Shown: positions 45,788 through 56,291 of the stretch, one piece after another
Layout of the letters: each line of letters begins with the position of its first letter
How positions within the stretch are numbered: the stretch's first letter is position 1
Assembly: GCF_011947225.1 (NCBI RefSeq)
Contig: NZ_JAATVW010000003.1
Span: 248,001-312,000 of the forward strand
Direction of reading: 5' to 3'
Source of the DNA: Planosporangium flavigriseum
GTDB lineage: Bacteria > Actinomycetota > Actinomycetes > Mycobacteriales > Micromonosporaceae
Length of the DNA: 64,000 nucleotides
The notes under the pieces: model-generated
What the model was told of the DNA's origin: nothing
What the model saw: only the letters and a program-made list of their open reading frames with translations
Database searches by the model: none
Translations under genes and position numbers: made by a program

Positions 45788-46729
45788 CTACTTGAAGTGG
45801 TCCCAGCCGCCGGCCCCCCGGTACGGCCGACCGTCGACGGTCACGCCGGCCGGGCCGTCGCTGACCGTACCGATGACGACCCAGCCGGCCGGCAGCGCCA
45901 CATCGGCCGGGAACGTCGCCGCGAGCGCGTGGTCGTCGCCGCCACCGAGGATCCAGTCGAACGGATTGACGCTGAGCGCCAGCGCCGCGTCGCGGATCTG
46001 ACCGGGCACGGTGAACAGCTCGCGCTGCACGTCGATCACCACGTCGCTCGCCGCCGCGATGTGACCGAGATCGGCGAGCAGCCCGTCCGAAATGTCGATC
46101 ATCGACGTGGCGCCGAACCGGGCCGCTTCCGGGCCGGCGAAGTAGGGCACCTCGGGCCGCCGGAACGCCTCCACGAGCAACTTGGGCGTACGGAAGCCGC
46201 GGCTCAGTACGGTGTAACCGGCGGCCGCGAACCCGAGCCGGCCATTGACCGCCACGACGTCGCCGGGGCGCGCGCCGGACCGGACGACCGGTGCGCGACC
46301 GCCGAGATCGCCGAGCGCCGTGACCGCGATGGTGAGCGTCGGGCTCGCCGACATGTCCCCGCCCACGACGCTCGCGTCGACCAGGGCGGCCTCGGCGGCG
46401 AGCCCGTCAGCCAACTCCTCGGCCCAGCGCACGTCGAGGTTTGGCGGCGCGCAGAACGCCACCAGCAGGGCGGTGGGGACGGCGCCCATGGCGGCGATGT
46501 CGGCGAGGTTCGCCGCGGCGGCCCGATGGCCCACGTCACGGGCGCTCGACCAGTCCCGCCGGAAGTGGCGACCCTCGACGAGCACGTCCGTCGAGGCGGC
46601 CACCCGGCCATCGGGCGCGGCGACGACAGCCGCGTCGTCACCCGGGCCCAGCAGACAGGCGCGGCCACCCGGCAGCCGAGCGGTCACTCGGGCGATCAGG
46701 CCGAACTCGCCCGTGTCCGCCACCCTCAT
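45788..46729 (-). CDS. thiL: Thiamine-monophosphate kinase
   Basis: ThiL phosphorylates thiamine monophosphate to the active diphosphate. ATG 46729 (MRVADTGEFGLIARV), with GGAGGAG upstream, gives 313 aa. The PurM-like fold motifs are LLGPGDDAAVV, ASTDVLVEGRHFRRDWSS, ANLADIAAMGA, VVGGDMSASPTLTI, DISDGLLADLGHI and GGGDDHALAAT. It is divergent from the Lrp-like gene. Confidence 0.95.
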   Translation of the reverse strand: MRVADTGEFGLIARVTARLPGGRACLLGPGDDAAVVAAPDGRVAASTDVLVEGRHFRRDWSSARDVGHRAAAANLADIAAMGAVPTALLVAFCAPPNLDVRWAEELADGLAAEAALVDASVVGGDMSASPTLTIAVTALGDLGGRAPVVRSGARPGDVVAVNGRLGFAAAGYTVLSRGFRTPKLLVEAFRRPEVPYFAGPEAARFGATSMIDISDGLLADLGHIAAASDVVIDVQRELFTVPGQIRDAALALSVNPFDWILGGGDDHALAATFPADVALPAGWVVIGTVSDGPAGVTVDGRPYRGAGGWDHFK

Positions 46730-46897
46730 CGTGCTCCTCCCCACTCCCTCCCGTACATTGCTCCGCTTTGCCCCCGGAAAGCCAGCATCAACACTGTTGC
46801 CTATCCGGCAGCCGAGCAAAGCACACTTCACCTTCCACCTGGATCGTGCGGTAGTTTCACCTGCAAGCCGCGCGAGCGGCGTGGAAGGAGTCGTGTC

Positions 46898-47131
46898 GTG
46901 GTCCAGGCGTACATCCTCATCCAGACCGAGGTCGGAAAGGCGCGCGAGGTGGCCACGACGATCGGTGGCATCACCGGGGTCGTGCGCGTGGACGCGGTGA
47001 CTGGGCCCTACGACGTCATTGTGCTCACTGAAGCGCACAACGTTGATGAACTTGGAAAAATGATCGTGAGCAAGGTTCAACTCGTGCCCGGCATCACACG
47101 TACCCTCACCTGTTCGGTGGTGCACCTCTAG
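46898..47131 (+). CDS. Lrp/AsnC ligand-binding (RAM) domain protein
   Basis: This 77 aa stand-alone dimeric alpha-beta barrel begins (M)VQAYILIQTEVGKAREVA at GTG 46898 with AAGGAG 8 bases upstream. The core VVRVDAVTGPYDVIVLTEA and the end VQLVPGITRTLTCSVVHL match the effector domain of Lrp/AsnC regulators without the DNA-binding part. Such proteins bind amino acids and modulate full-length regulators, or act alone. The next gene (DUF3515) starts 2 bp after its stop. Confidence 0.88.
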   Translation: MVQAYILIQTEVGKAREVATTIGGITGVVRVDAVTGPYDVIVLTEAHNVDELGKMIVSKVQLVPGITRTLTCSVVHL

Positions 47132-47133
47132 CG

Positions 47134-47676
47134 ATGGCTCAAGGCACCACTGCCACTCGGCTGGCGACACTGATCGCCGTGCCGGTGGCCATCATCGTCG
47201 GGATCGCGTCGTTCTGGTTTCTCGGAGGTTTTCGCACCAACGAACCCGCGCGGCCCCGGCCGCAGTCGACCGCGCCCGTGCAGACCTCTGCCCGCCCCCT
47301 GGACCCGGCGCAGGCCGCCGCGTGCCGGGAACTGCTGACAAAGCTGCCCGGGGCGCTGCGTGACCGGCCCCGACGGCCGGTCACGGCCGGAGAAGAGCAG
47401 AACGCGGCGTACGGGGACCCCGCCATCGTGCTGGCCTGTGGCGTGCCGCCCATCTCCGTGCCGCCGACCGCGGACGTATACGTCCTGTCCGGGGTGTGCT
47501 GGTACTCGCAGCCCGGCGGCGGAACCACCGAGTGGACGACGGTGGACCGGACGATCCCGGTACGGGTGACGGTGCCGAGCACCTACTCCGCACCCGGGCA
47601 GTGGGTCATCGAGTTCTCCCCGCCGGTCGCCGCCACGCTGCCCCGAGCGGCGACCGTGCCAGCCGGCTGCCAGTGA
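47134..47676 (+). CDS. DUF3515 family membrane-anchored protein
   Basis: This 180 aa protein has an N-terminal transmembrane helix (about 12-32: LIAVPVAIIVGIASFWFLGG) and an extracellular domain with Cys63, Cys101 and Cys121 (approximate). The motifs LPGALRDRPRR, YGDPAIVLACGV and WVIEFSPPVA are those of DUF3515, a conserved actinobacterial family of unknown function almost always next to thiL or ddl. It ends 1 bp from the convergent ddl stop. Confidence 0.85.
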   Translation: MAQGTTATRLATLIAVPVAIIVGIASFWFLGGFRTNEPARPRPQSTAPVQTSARPLDPAQAAACRELLTKLPGALRDRPRRPVTAGEEQNAAYGDPAIVLACGVPPISVPPTADVYVLSGVCWYSQPGGGTTEWTTVDRTIPVRVTVPSTYSAPGQWVIEFSPPVAATLPRAATVPAGCQ

Positions 47677-47677
47677 C

Positions 47678-48769
<1,092 letters not shown>

Positions 48770-48822
48770 GCGGCTGACCTTACCGTGCGTGCACCACGGA
48801 CGCTTCCCTGCCGTTGGCGGGA

Positions 48823-49497
48823 TCACGCCCAGCGAATCGGTGCGAGGCCGGCCTCGGCGAGCGCGGCGTCGATCTTGCTGAACGGGCGGCTGCCGAGGAA
48901 GCCGCGCGGATTCATCGGACTGGGGTGGCCGGCTTCCAGTACGACGTGGTGCGCACCGGTCACCAGCCCGGCCTTCTTGCGCGCGTACCCGCCCCACAGC
49001 ACAAACACGACGCGGCTGTCCTTGGCGTCGAGCGCTCTGATCGCCGCGTCGGTGAAGTGCTCCCAGCCCTTGCCCGCGTGCGCGGTCGGCGTTCCACTTC
49101 GGACGGTCAGCACCGCGTTGAGCAACAGCACGCCCTGCTCGGCCCAGCCGGTCAGCTCACCGTGTGCCGGCGGCTGCACGCCGAGGTCGTCGCGGAGCTC
49201 CTTGAAGACGTTGCGCAGCGACGGCGGCACCGTGACGCCCCGCCGCACGCTGAAGCTGAGCCCGTGCGCCTGGCCGGCCTTGTGGTACGGGTCCTGACCG
49301 AGGATCAGCACCCGCGCCGCGTCGTACGGGCACAGTCGGAACGCGCTGAACAGGTCGCGCAGCGGCGGGTAGACCGGGTGCGCCGCATACTCCCCTTCGA
49401 CGAACGCGCTGAGCGACGCCACCGTGTCGGGGTCGAGGTGCGGCTTCATCGCGTCACGCCAGTCGGGGGGCAGCAGTTGCATCAGGTCCAGGGCCAT
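48823..49497 (-). CDS. ung: Uracil-DNA glycosylase (family 1)
   Basis: Ung removes uracil from DNA. ATG 49497 ([17 protein letters not shown]) gives 224 aa. Family 1 motifs are present: the water-activating loop [20 protein letters not shown] with Asp69, the uracil-binding [12 protein letters not shown] (Asn), and the Leu-intercalation loop [13 protein letters not shown] with its catalytic His. It follows the cystathionine lyase-like gene by 10 bp. Confidence 0.96.
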   Translation of the reverse strand: MALDLMQLLPPDWRDAMKPHLDPDTVASLSAFVEGEYAAHPVYPPLRDLFSAFRLCPYDAARVLILGQDPYHKAGQAHGLSFSVRRGVTVPPSLRNVFKELRDDLGVQPPAHGELTGWAEQGVLLLNAVLTVRSGTPTAHAGKGWEHFTDAAIRALDAKDSRVVFVLWGGYARKKAGLVTGAHHVVLEAGHPSPMNPRGFLGSRPFSKIDAALAEAGLAPIRWA

Positions 49498-49507
49498 GCC
49501 CCCGACC

Positions 49508-50626
49508 CTATGCAGCGGTTCTGGCAGCCGCGTCGAGCGCCGCTGTGACATCGGCGACCAGGTCTTGCGTGTCTTCGATCCCGCACGACAGGCGTACCAG
49601 ACCCTCCGGCGCGTCGTCGCCCCACTGGGCGCGCCGGTCCGCGCTGCTGTGCAGCCCGCCGAACGAGGTCGCGGCGGCGATCAGCTCCGACGTCGTCAGG
49701 AACGCGTCGACGTGCGCCTTCGACGGCAGGGTGAACGTGACGATGCCCGGTATCCGCCGCATCTGGCGGCTGGCGATCCGGTACGCGGGGTCTGCGGGCC
49801 GGCCGGGCCAGCGGACCGAGGACACCTCCGGCCGGCCGGCGAGGAGTTCGGCGACCGCCGCGGCGTTCTCCGACTGGCGGCGAAGGCGCAGATCCAGGGT
49901 GCCCAGCGACCGGTGCGCGAGCCACGCCTCGAACGGACCGGGCACCCCGCCCGTACGCGCCCGCCAGGTGCGCAGCCGCCCGGCGAGCTCCGATGAGGTG
50001 GCGCAGACGTACCCGAGGACCAGGTCCGAGTGCCCGGTGAGCGCCTTGCTCGCGGAGGCGACGGACAGGTCGGCGCCCAATTCCAGCGGGCGCTGCCCCA
50101 GCGGCGTGGGCGTGGTGTTGTCGACGGCGACGAGCGCGCCGGCCTCGTGCGCCTGAGCGGCCAACGACGCGATGTCACAGACGTCGAGGCCCGGGTTGGC
50201 CGGCGTCTCCAGCAGCACCAGTTGCACGCCGTCGAACGACGGGTACGGCCCCGCGGTGGGTGCGAGGAGGACCCTCACCCCCGGCAGCGACTCCTGCGCG
50301 AAGGCGCGGGCCAGGAAGTACCCGTCAGCGGGCACGACGACGGTGTCCCCGGGGCGCAGCAGCGCCAGCAGCACCGCCGACACGGCCGCCATGCCGGACG
50401 AGAACGCGACGCACTCGCCGCCCTCCAGATCACCGATGGCGGATTCGAGGGCCCGCAGGGTGGGGTTGTCGGTACGCCCGTACCCGTCGACCCCGGGCTG
50501 CGGGCCGGCCACCGGGTCCAGGTGGTAGGGCGCCGCGAAGACCGGTCCGGGCAGGAAGGGCTGACCCGGCTGGCCCGGCGACGCGCTCCCGGCACGTACG
50601 GAACGGGTGCTGTCTCCAAAGGTCAT
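49508..50626 (-). CDS. Cystathionine gamma-lyase/synthase-like PLP enzyme
   Basis: This 372 aa enzyme belongs to the Cys/Met metabolism PLP family (cystathionine gamma-lyase, gamma-synthase, methionine gamma-lyase). The N-terminus has [20 protein letters not shown]; the cofactor pocket shows [28 protein letters not shown], and Lys in [18 protein letters not shown]. The segment [15 protein letters not shown] replaces the usual S(L)GG..SLIxxPA motif, including a Tyr-poor variant. The reaction is therefore left open. The start ATG 50626 overlaps the gpsA stop by 4 bases. Confidence 0.87.
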   Translation of the reverse strand: MTFGDSTRSVRAGSASPGQPGQPFLPGPVFAAPYHLDPVAGPQPGVDGYGRTDNPTLRALESAIGDLEGGECVAFSSGMAAVSAVLLALLRPGDTVVVPADGYFLARAFAQESLPGVRVLLAPTAGPYPSFDGVQLVLLETPANPGLDVCDIASLAAQAHEAGALVAVDNTTPTPLGQRPLELGADLSVASASKALTGHSDLVLGYVCATSSELAGRLRTWRARTGGVPGPFEAWLAHRSLGTLDLRLRRQSENAAAVAELLAGRPEVSSVRWPGRPADPAYRIASRQMRRIPGIVTFTLPSKAHVDAFLTTSELIAAATSFGGLHSSADRRAQWGDDAPEGLVRLSCGIEDTQDLVADVTAALDAAARTAA

Positions 50627-51618
50627 TCCGACTTCGGCTCCCTGCTCATCAGTGCCCGGACCGCCACGCGCGGATCGAGTCCTTCGTGGCAGACCCGTTC
50701 GACCTGCTCGGTGATCGGCATCTCGACGCCGTACTTGATGGCCAGGTCGCGGATCGCGAGGCAGCTCTTGACGCCCTCGGCGGTGTACCGGGTGGCGGCC
50801 TGCGCCTGCTCCAGGCTCTCGCCCCGGCCCAGGTGCTCGCCGAACGTGCGGTTGCGCGACAGCGGCGACGAGCACGTGGCGACGAGGTCACCCAGTCCGG
50901 CCAGGCCGGCGAAGGTCATCGGGTCGGCGCCGAGCGCCACACCCAGCCGGGCCGTCTCGGCCAGGCCGCGCGTCATCAACGTGGCCTTGGTGTTTTCGCC
51001 GAACCCCATGCCGTGCGCCATCCCGCACGCCAGCGCGATCACGTTCTTCACGGCGCCGCCCAGCTCACAGCCGATGACATCGTCATTGGTGTACGGGCGC
51101 AGGTACCGCGTCGCGATGGCCCGCTGCACCCGGGCGGCCCGGTCGGTGTCGGTGCAGGCGACCACCGTCGCGGCCGGCTGCTCGGCGGCGATCTCGGCCG
51201 CCAGGTTCGGGCCGGTCACCACCGCGACCCGGTCTGGCTCGACCCCGGCCGCCTCCACGATCAGCTCGCTCATCCGCTTGAGCGTGCCCAGTTCGATGCC
51301 CTTCATCAGGCTGACGACGGTCGCGTCCGGGGTGAAGTGGGTTGCCCAGTCGCCGAGGTTGTCCCGCAGCGTCTGGGACGGGATGGCGATGACGACGAGG
51401 TCGGCGCCGTCGAGGGCGTCGGCCGGGTCGACGGTGGCCGTCACGGCGGTGGGCAACCGGAGCTCGGGAAGGTAGTCGGGGTTGACGTGCTGCTCCCGGA
51501 TCGCTGTCGCCACGTCCGGTCGGCGCGCCCACAGCGTCACGTCGTTTCCGGCATCGGCGAGCACCTTCGCGAACGCGGTGCCCCAGGATCCCGCGCCGAG
51601 CACGGCGGCCCGCTTCAC
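50623..51618 (-). CDS. gpsA: Glycerol-3-phosphate dehydrogenase (NAD(P)+)
   Basis: GpsA makes sn-glycerol-3-phosphate for phospholipids. The 331 aa protein opens with [20 protein letters not shown] (Rossmann GxGxxG). Other motifs are [42 protein letters not shown] with the catalytic Lys, [20 protein letters not shown] and [15 protein letters not shown]. It is flanked by plsC (4-base overlap) and the PLP enzyme (4-base overlap). Confidence 0.96.
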   Translation of the reverse strand: MKRAAVLGAGSWGTAFAKVLADAGNDVTLWARRPDVATAIREQHVNPDYLPELRLPTAVTATVDPADALDGADLVVIAIPSQTLRDNLGDWATHFTPDATVVSLMKGIELGTLKRMSELIVEAAGVEPDRVAVVTGPNLAAEIAAEQPAATVVACTDTDRAARVQRAIATRYLRPYTNDDVIGCELGGAVKNVIALACGMAHGMGFGENTKATLMTRGLAETARLGVALGADPMTFAGLAGLGDLVATCSSPLSRNRTFGEHLGRGESLEQAQAATRYTAEGVKSCLAIRDLAIKYGVEMPITEQVERVCHEGLDPRVAVRALMSREPKSE

Positions 51619-52340
51619 CGGTTATTCCTGATCTGCGCGCGCTTGGGCGTGTTGGGGTACAGCGGGGGCGGTGTTTCGCCCCGGATCTCGGCCAGCATGT
51701 CCCGCAGGTGCAGCATGATCGCCTCGGTGATCTCGTTCAGCGTCGCGGCGGTCGGTTCCGCGCTCCGCCATTTCGACAGGTCCACCGGCCGGCCCGCGAC
51801 CACGGTCACCGGCGTCCGCGGGCGCAGCCGCAGCTTGGCCGTACGCGGGTCGAAGATTTTCTCCGGGCCCCACATCACGATCGGGATGACGGGCGCGTCC
51901 GTGGCCAGCCACAGCCGGGCCACGCCCGTCTTGCCTTGCATGGGCCACAGGTCCGGCTCGTGGGTGGTGGTGCCCTCAGGGTAGATGATGACGGTGTCGC
52001 CGTCCTTGACAGCGGCCACCGCCGAATCGAGCGCCTTGACCGCGTCGGCGGTGCCCCGGTGGACCGGGATCTGGCGCACGGCGGACAGGAACGGCCCGAG
52101 GATCGGCAGCCGGAAGAGGCTGGCCTTCCCGAGGAACTGCGGCCACCGCCCGGCGTCGTACACGAAATGCCCCGCCACCAACGGATCGGCGTGGGAAATG
52201 TGGTTGGCCGCGAAGATCACGCCGCCGCTCGCGGGCACGTTTTCCATGCCCAACCACGTCCGGTGCGTGAAGAGCGTCAGAAACGGTTTGAGGAGAGCCA
52301 CTGCCAGCCGGCGCCAAAAACCCAGTCTTCGTCGTGCCAC
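51615..52340 (-). CDS. plsC: 1-acyl-sn-glycerol-3-phosphate acyltransferase (PlsC-like)
   Basis: This 241 aa membrane-associated acyltransferase starts at GTG 52340 ([19 protein letters not shown]), with GAGGAGG upstream. The catalytic HX4D motif is [15 protein letters not shown]; the glycerophosphate-binding block includes [20 protein letters not shown] with the PEGT motif. The [17 protein letters not shown] strand follows. It converts lysophosphatidic to phosphatidic acid by family inference, consistent with gpsA as its operon partner. It is divergent from cofC. Confidence 0.92.
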   Translation of the reverse strand: MARRRLGFWRRLAVALLKPFLTLFTHRTWLGMENVPASGGVIFAANHISHADPLVAGHFVYDAGRWPQFLGKASLFRLPILGPFLSAVRQIPVHRGTADAVKALDSAVAAVKDGDTVIIYPEGTTTHEPDLWPMQGKTGVARLWLATDAPVIPIVMWGPEKIFDPRTAKLRLRPRTPVTVVAGRPVDLSKWRSAEPTAATLNEITEAIMLHLRDMLAEIRGETPPPLYPNTPKRAQIRNNR

Positions 52341-52468
52341 GGCCCCTCCTCGCTGCCCCTGGCGTAGCCGTTTCGCTCCCGCATCATGCCTGGCCTGTCC
52401 CCCTCTGGGCCAGCGAGGGTAGCCCCCGGCCGGAGCGGCGAGCACTCAGGTACGCAAGGATGCCGAGT

Positions 52469-53101
52469 GTGCGCAGGACGGAATGGGTCGCGGTGATGCC
52501 GGTCAAACGGCTGGCCATGGCCAAGACGCGACTGCGCGGGGCCGTCCCCGCGGCCGACCATGCCCGGCTCGTGGTGGCGATGGCCAAGGACACCCTCACC
52601 GCCGTGCTCGCCTGCCCGATCGTGCACCACGCGCTGATCGTCACCGACGAACCCACCATGGTGGCCGCAATCGCCGACCTGGGCGCGCAGCACGTACCCG
52701 ATCGCCCCGACACGGGGCTCAACGCCGCGCTGGAGCGCGGCGCGGCACTGGCGGCGGGCTCGCCGGTGGTCGCGCTCACCGCCGACCTGCCGGCGCTGCG
52801 CCCGCAGGACCTGGCCGCGGCCCTGACCGCGCTGTCGTACCACCCCCGCGGCTACGTTCCGGATGCCGCGGGTACCGGCACCGCGATGCTCGCGGCAGCG
52901 GCCGGGGTGGCGCTGGATCCCCGGTTCGGACCGGGTTCGGCCCGGGCCCACGCCGCCTCCGGAGCGGTACGCCTCGACGGGGACTGGCCGTCGCTTCGCC
53001 AGGACGTGGACACCCCCGCCGACCTCGCCGCAGCGGCCGACCTCGGCCTCGGGCGGTACACCGCCGAGTTCGTCGGCGCCACCCGCTACGGTGGCGCGTA
53101 A
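52469..53101 (+). CDS. cofC: 2-phospho-L-lactate/phosphoenolpyruvate guanylyltransferase CofC/FbiD
   Basis: CofC/FbiD activates 2-phospholactate or PEP with GTP in coenzyme F420 synthesis. The start GTG 52469 (MRRTEWVAVMPVKRL) has AAGGA 8 bases upstream; ATG 52460 is the alternative. The 210 aa nucleotidyltransferase shows VMPVKRLAMAKTRLRG near the start (substrate loop), TDEPTMVAAI, DTGLNAALERGA, ALTADLPALRPQDL with the metal Asp, and FGPGSARAHAASGA. Other F420 genes (fbiAB, fbiC) are not in the window. Confidence 0.92.
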   Translation: MRRTEWVAVMPVKRLAMAKTRLRGAVPAADHARLVVAMAKDTLTAVLACPIVHHALIVTDEPTMVAAIADLGAQHVPDRPDTGLNAALERGAALAAGSPVVALTADLPALRPQDLAAALTALSYHPRGYVPDAAGTGTAMLAAAAGVALDPRFGPGSARAHAASGAVRLDGDWPSLRQDVDTPADLAAAADLGLGRYTAEFVGATRYGGA

Positions 53102-53140
53102 GCGGCCGCGTCGGAAGGCCGACTCGTGAAGGACGGGTAC

Positions 53141-53338
53141 ATGCAGGGAACGGTGGCGACGTTCGATGAGCAAACCCAGGTGGGCACGGTGCTACTCGAC
53201 GACGGATCCGAGCTGGCGTTCCCGGCCGCGGCCTTCGCGGCGTCCGGCCTCCGGCTGCTTCGGGTGGGCCAGCGGGTGCGCCTCGACCGGGACGCCACCG
53301 GCAATATCACCCGGGTTACTCTCCCCACGCTCCCGTGA
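53141..53338 (+). CDS. Small cold-shock-domain-like protein
   Basis: This 65 aa beta-barrel-like protein begins MQGTVATFDEQTQVGTVLLD at ATG 53141, with AAGGA 7 bases upstream; GTG 53126 is an alternative. The pattern GTVxxFDxxxxxGxVxLDDG, ELAFPAAAF, GQRVRLDRD resembles a cold-shock domain, but the aromatic RNP1/RNP2 residues of true CspA (KGFGFI, FVH) are absent. RNA binding is therefore doubtful. It lies between cofC (39 bp upstream) and ppk, and could be co-transcribed with cofC. Confidence 0.72.
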   Translation: MQGTVATFDEQTQVGTVLLDDGSELAFPAAAFAASGLRLLRVGQRVRLDRDATGNITRVTLPTLP

Positions 53339-53380
53339 TGCCTCTAGCGATTTGTTGGCCGTCAACCTTTTTCGGGTCAT

Positions 53381-53386
53381 TATGAT
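53381..53386 (+). promoter_or_regulatory. Candidate -10 element for a leaderless ppk mRNA
   Basis: TATGAT at 53381-53386 ends 4 bases before the GTG start of ppk, so transcription would begin at or next to the start codon. No Shine-Dalgarno sequence is present between them. The -35 is weak (TTGGCC 53355-53360, spacer 20). A leaderless transcript is inference. Confidence 0.45.
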
Positions 53387-53389
53387 GTA

Positions 53390-55765
53390 GTGACTGCCAG
53401 CCCGAGCCCGCGTTCCCCCCGCCGCGCCGGGTCTGCGCACTCCGCCGACGCGCCAGCGGCCGACCAGGTCAACGGCGCGAAGCGAGCCAGGCGTAGCACC
53501 CGAGTCACCAGGCACGCCGACGGCCGTCAGACCGCCGAGGCCCGACCGGAGGCCAACGGTCGACCGGCGACCCCGGCGGTCGCCGCCGCGACCAGATCGA
53601 ATGCCGCCGCCTCCGCTGTCGACGCGCTCCCCCACGACCGGTACCTCAACCGAGAGCTGTCCTGGCTCGACTTCAACGCGCGGGTGCTGGCCCTGGCCGA
53701 GGATCCGCGCACCCCGCTGCTGGAGCGCGCGAAGTTCCTAGCGATCTTCGCCAGCAACCTCGACGAGTTCTACATGGTCCGGGTGGCGGGGCTGAAGCGC
53801 CGCCAGCAGACCGGCCTCGCGATCCGCGGCATGGACGGGCTCTTCCCCCGCGAGCAGTTGCAGCGGATCGCCGAACGGGCCGCCGCGCTGGTGGCGCGGC
53901 ACGCCCGCTGCTTCGCCCAGGACGTCCAGCCCGCGCTCGCGGACGCGAACATCAAGGTCGTGCACTGGCCGGAGCTGTCGGCCCCGGAGCGCGAGCGGAT
54001 GCGGGCGTACTTCCGCGAGCAGGTCTTTCCGGTCCTCACGCCGCTCGCCGTCGACCCGGCGCACCCGTTCCCGTACATCTCGGGGCTGTCGCTCAATCTC
54101 GCGGTGGTCGTGCGGGACCCCGACGGCGGGCCGGAGCTCTTCGCCCGCGTGAAGGTGCCCAACAACGTGCCGCGGTTCGTGGCCGTTGAGCGCGAACGCG
54201 CCGCGTCCGGTGAGGGCGGCCAGCCGGCCTCCTTCCTGCCGGTCGAGGACCTGATCGCCGCACACCTCGGCCAGCTGTTCTCCGGTATGCAGGTGGTCGA
54301 GCACCACCTGTTCCGGGTGACCCGCAACGCCGACTTCGAACTGGACGAGGACCGCGACGAAGATCTCCTTCAGGCGCTCGAACGCGAACTGGCGCGCCGC
54401 CGGTTCGGCCCAGCGGTACGCCTGGAGGTCGCCGCCTCCATCTCCGACCACGTGCTCGACCTGCTCGTACGCGAACTGGACATGGACGACCAGGACGTGA
54501 TGCGGATACCGGGCCTGCTCGACCTGTCGTCGCTGTGGCAGGTGTACACCGACACCGACCGGCCGGATCTCAAGGATCCCCCTTTTGTTCCGGCCACCCA
54601 CCCGCAGTTCGCCGAGGGTGAGGTCCCGCGCAGCGTCTTCAACCGGCTCCGCGACGGCGACATCCTGGTGCACCACCCGTACCACTCGTTCTCCACCAGC
54701 GTGCAGCGCTTCATCGAGCAGGCCGCGGCCGACCCGAACGTGCTGGCGATCAAGCAGACGCTCTACCGCACCAGCGGTGACTCCCCGATCGTCGACGCGC
54801 TCATCTCCGCCGCCGAGGCGGGCAAGCAGGTCGTGGTCCTCGTCGAGGTGAAGGCGCGCTTCGACGAACAGGCCAACATCGGCTGGGCGCGGATGCTGGA
54901 GCGCGCCGGCTGCCACGTGGTGTACGGCCTGGTGGGCCTGAAGACGCACTGCAAGACCGCGCTGGTGGTGCGCCAGGAGGGCAGCCAGATCCGGCGGTAT
55001 TGCCACATCGGCACCGGCAACTACCACCCGAAGACCGCGAGAATGTACGAGGACTTCGGTCTGCTCACGGCCGACCCCGAGGTGGGCGCCGACCTGACCG
55101 ACCTGTTCAACGTGCTCACCGGGTACAGCCGGCAGACCGCGTACCGGCGCCTGCTGGTTGCGCCGCACGGGGTGCGCAGCGGCATCATCGAGCGGATCGA
55201 GCGCGAGATCGAGCACGTCCGGGCGGGCCGGCCGGGGCTGGTACAGATCAAGGCGAACTCGCTGGTCGACGAGGCGATCGTGGACGCGCTCTACCGGGCC
55301 AGCCGGGCAGGTGTCGACGTCGACCTCGTCATCCGCGGAATCTGCACGCTCAAGCCCGGCGTACCGGGGCTGTCCGAACGCATCCGGGTGCGCTCGATCG
55401 TGGGGCGATTCCTGGAGCACTCGCGGGTCTTCCGCTTCGGTGACGGCCAGGTTCCGCCCCGGGAGAACGCGAGCGGCGACGGCGCGGCATTGGAGCCTTC
55501 GGTCCCGGGGGGCGAGTTCTGGATCGGGTCGGCGGACCTGATGCACCGCAACCTCGACCGGCGGGTCGAGGCGCTGGTGCGGGTCGTCGACCCGGCTGCG
55601 AAGGTGGAGCTCGACCGGGTGATGCGGCTGATCTTCACGGAGAAGACGACCGCGTTCGAACTGGCCGCCGACGGCACCTGGCAACGGTGCGTCATCGACG
55701 GGGACGAGTCCCTGATCAATCCGCAGCAGGCCCTCCTCCGGCGCATCGTGAACAAGGTTGATTGA
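53390..55765 (+). CDS. ppk: Polyphosphate kinase 1
   Basis: PPK1 reversibly polymerises ATP gamma-phosphate into polyphosphate. The 791 aa protein has a 75-residue Ala/Arg-rich N-terminal extension. Then the family starts: [40 protein letters not shown]. The catalytic region includes [40 protein letters not shown] and the phospho-His motif [11 protein letters not shown], then [22 protein letters not shown] start without an RBS (see promoter). The last codons ...NKVD and the TGA coincide with the right end of an IS605-type remnant. Confidence 0.95.
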   Translation: MTASPSPRSPRRAGSAHSADAPAADQVNGAKRARRSTRVTRHADGRQTAEARPEANGRPATPAVAAATRSNAAASAVDALPHDRYLNRELSWLDFNARVLALAEDPRTPLLERAKFLAIFASNLDEFYMVRVAGLKRRQQTGLAIRGMDGLFPREQLQRIAERAAALVARHARCFAQDVQPALADANIKVVHWPELSAPERERMRAYFREQVFPVLTPLAVDPAHPFPYISGLSLNLAVVVRDPDGGPELFARVKVPNNVPRFVAVERERAASGEGGQPASFLPVEDLIAAHLGQLFSGMQVVEHHLFRVTRNADFELDEDRDEDLLQALERELARRRFGPAVRLEVAASISDHVLDLLVRELDMDDQDVMRIPGLLDLSSLWQVYTDTDRPDLKDPPFVPATHPQFAEGEVPRSVFNRLRDGDILVHHPYHSFSTSVQRFIEQAAADPNVLAIKQTLYRTSGDSPIVDALISAAEAGKQVVVLVEVKARFDEQANIGWARMLERAGCHVVYGLVGLKTHCKTALVVRQEGSQIRRYCHIGTGNYHPKTARMYEDFGLLTADPEVGADLTDLFNVLTGYSRQTAYRRLLVAPHGVRSGIIERIEREIEHVRAGRPGLVQIKANSLVDEAIVDALYRASRAGVDVDLVIRGICTLKPGVPGLSERIRVRSIVGRFLEHSRVFRFGDGQVPPRENASGDGAALEPSVPGGEFWIGSADLMHRNLDRRVEALVRVVDPAAKVELDRVMRLIFTEKTTAFELAADGTWQRCVIDGDESLINPQQALLRRIVNKVD

Positions 55766-56110
55766 GCTCCTCCACCGCCCTGAAGTGCGGGGATTCCCAC
55801 GGTTGCCCGTGCGGGTTCCTGCTTCATCGGGCCATGCCGTCCCCGCCGTGGCGGATAGGTCTTAGCGGCCCTCGACCGGCGTTTCACCTCTCGACCAGCC
55901 CGGCCACGAGGAGGCCCGCTTGACCACCCTCGCCATGCCCCGGATGCTGCCATGAGGGTCCGTCAATTTCGCGAAGGGAGGGAGCGGCGTTTCCTCCCTT
56001 GCCCGACAGCACGGGTCTCCACGCCGCCACTTCGATGAACGTGTGCCTGAGCGAGCGGATGAGCACGAGGTCGGACGGTCGCCTCCGGCCGGCGCGGGCC
56101 GGCATCCCAT
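55762..56110 (-). mobile_element. IS200/IS605 (TnpB-type) right-end remnant
   Basis: On the minus strand the sequence reads ATGAAGCAGGAACCC, then GGGAATCCCCGCACTTCAGG, GCGGTGGAGGAGCTCAA. This is the typical 3' end of actinobacterial IS605-type elements, where the tnpB 3' end overlaps the guide RNA scaffold and the element ends in TCAA. A short imperfect stem CCGCCC/GTGCGG with loop TGAA is seen. No intact tnpB or tnpA remains; upstream coding-like fragments are broken and the left boundary near 56110 is a guess. The TCAA end lies in the ppk stop codon region. Confidence 0.58.
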
Positions 56111-56291
56111 TGCACCGTGATATTTGCCGAATTTTCGGGTACGAGGGGCGAGTGCTCCTGCGTGAACCCCTGCCCCACAAGACCACTGCGGTCTCGCCGG
56201 AACGCTTGTTAGCTACCGCGCGCGCCTCCCGTACGGCGCAACAACCCGCCCGGACGACGACCGACCGGTCCCCCGACCACCTGCCGTCGTC
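55766..56291. other. 526-bp region without an intact gene after ppk
   Basis: The left part is the IS605-type remnant. The right part (about 56110-56291) has a lower-GC segment (near 56115-56145) and leads into mutT1; I see no clear promoter or gene in it. Minus-strand open frames of up to 160 codons here lack domain signatures. Confidence 0.55.

Noticed and set aside
53361-53382. PhoP box upstream of ppk
   Set aside because: GTCAACC and GTCATTA are 15 bp apart, not the 11-bp direct-repeat spacing of PHO boxes, so only the -10 is reported.
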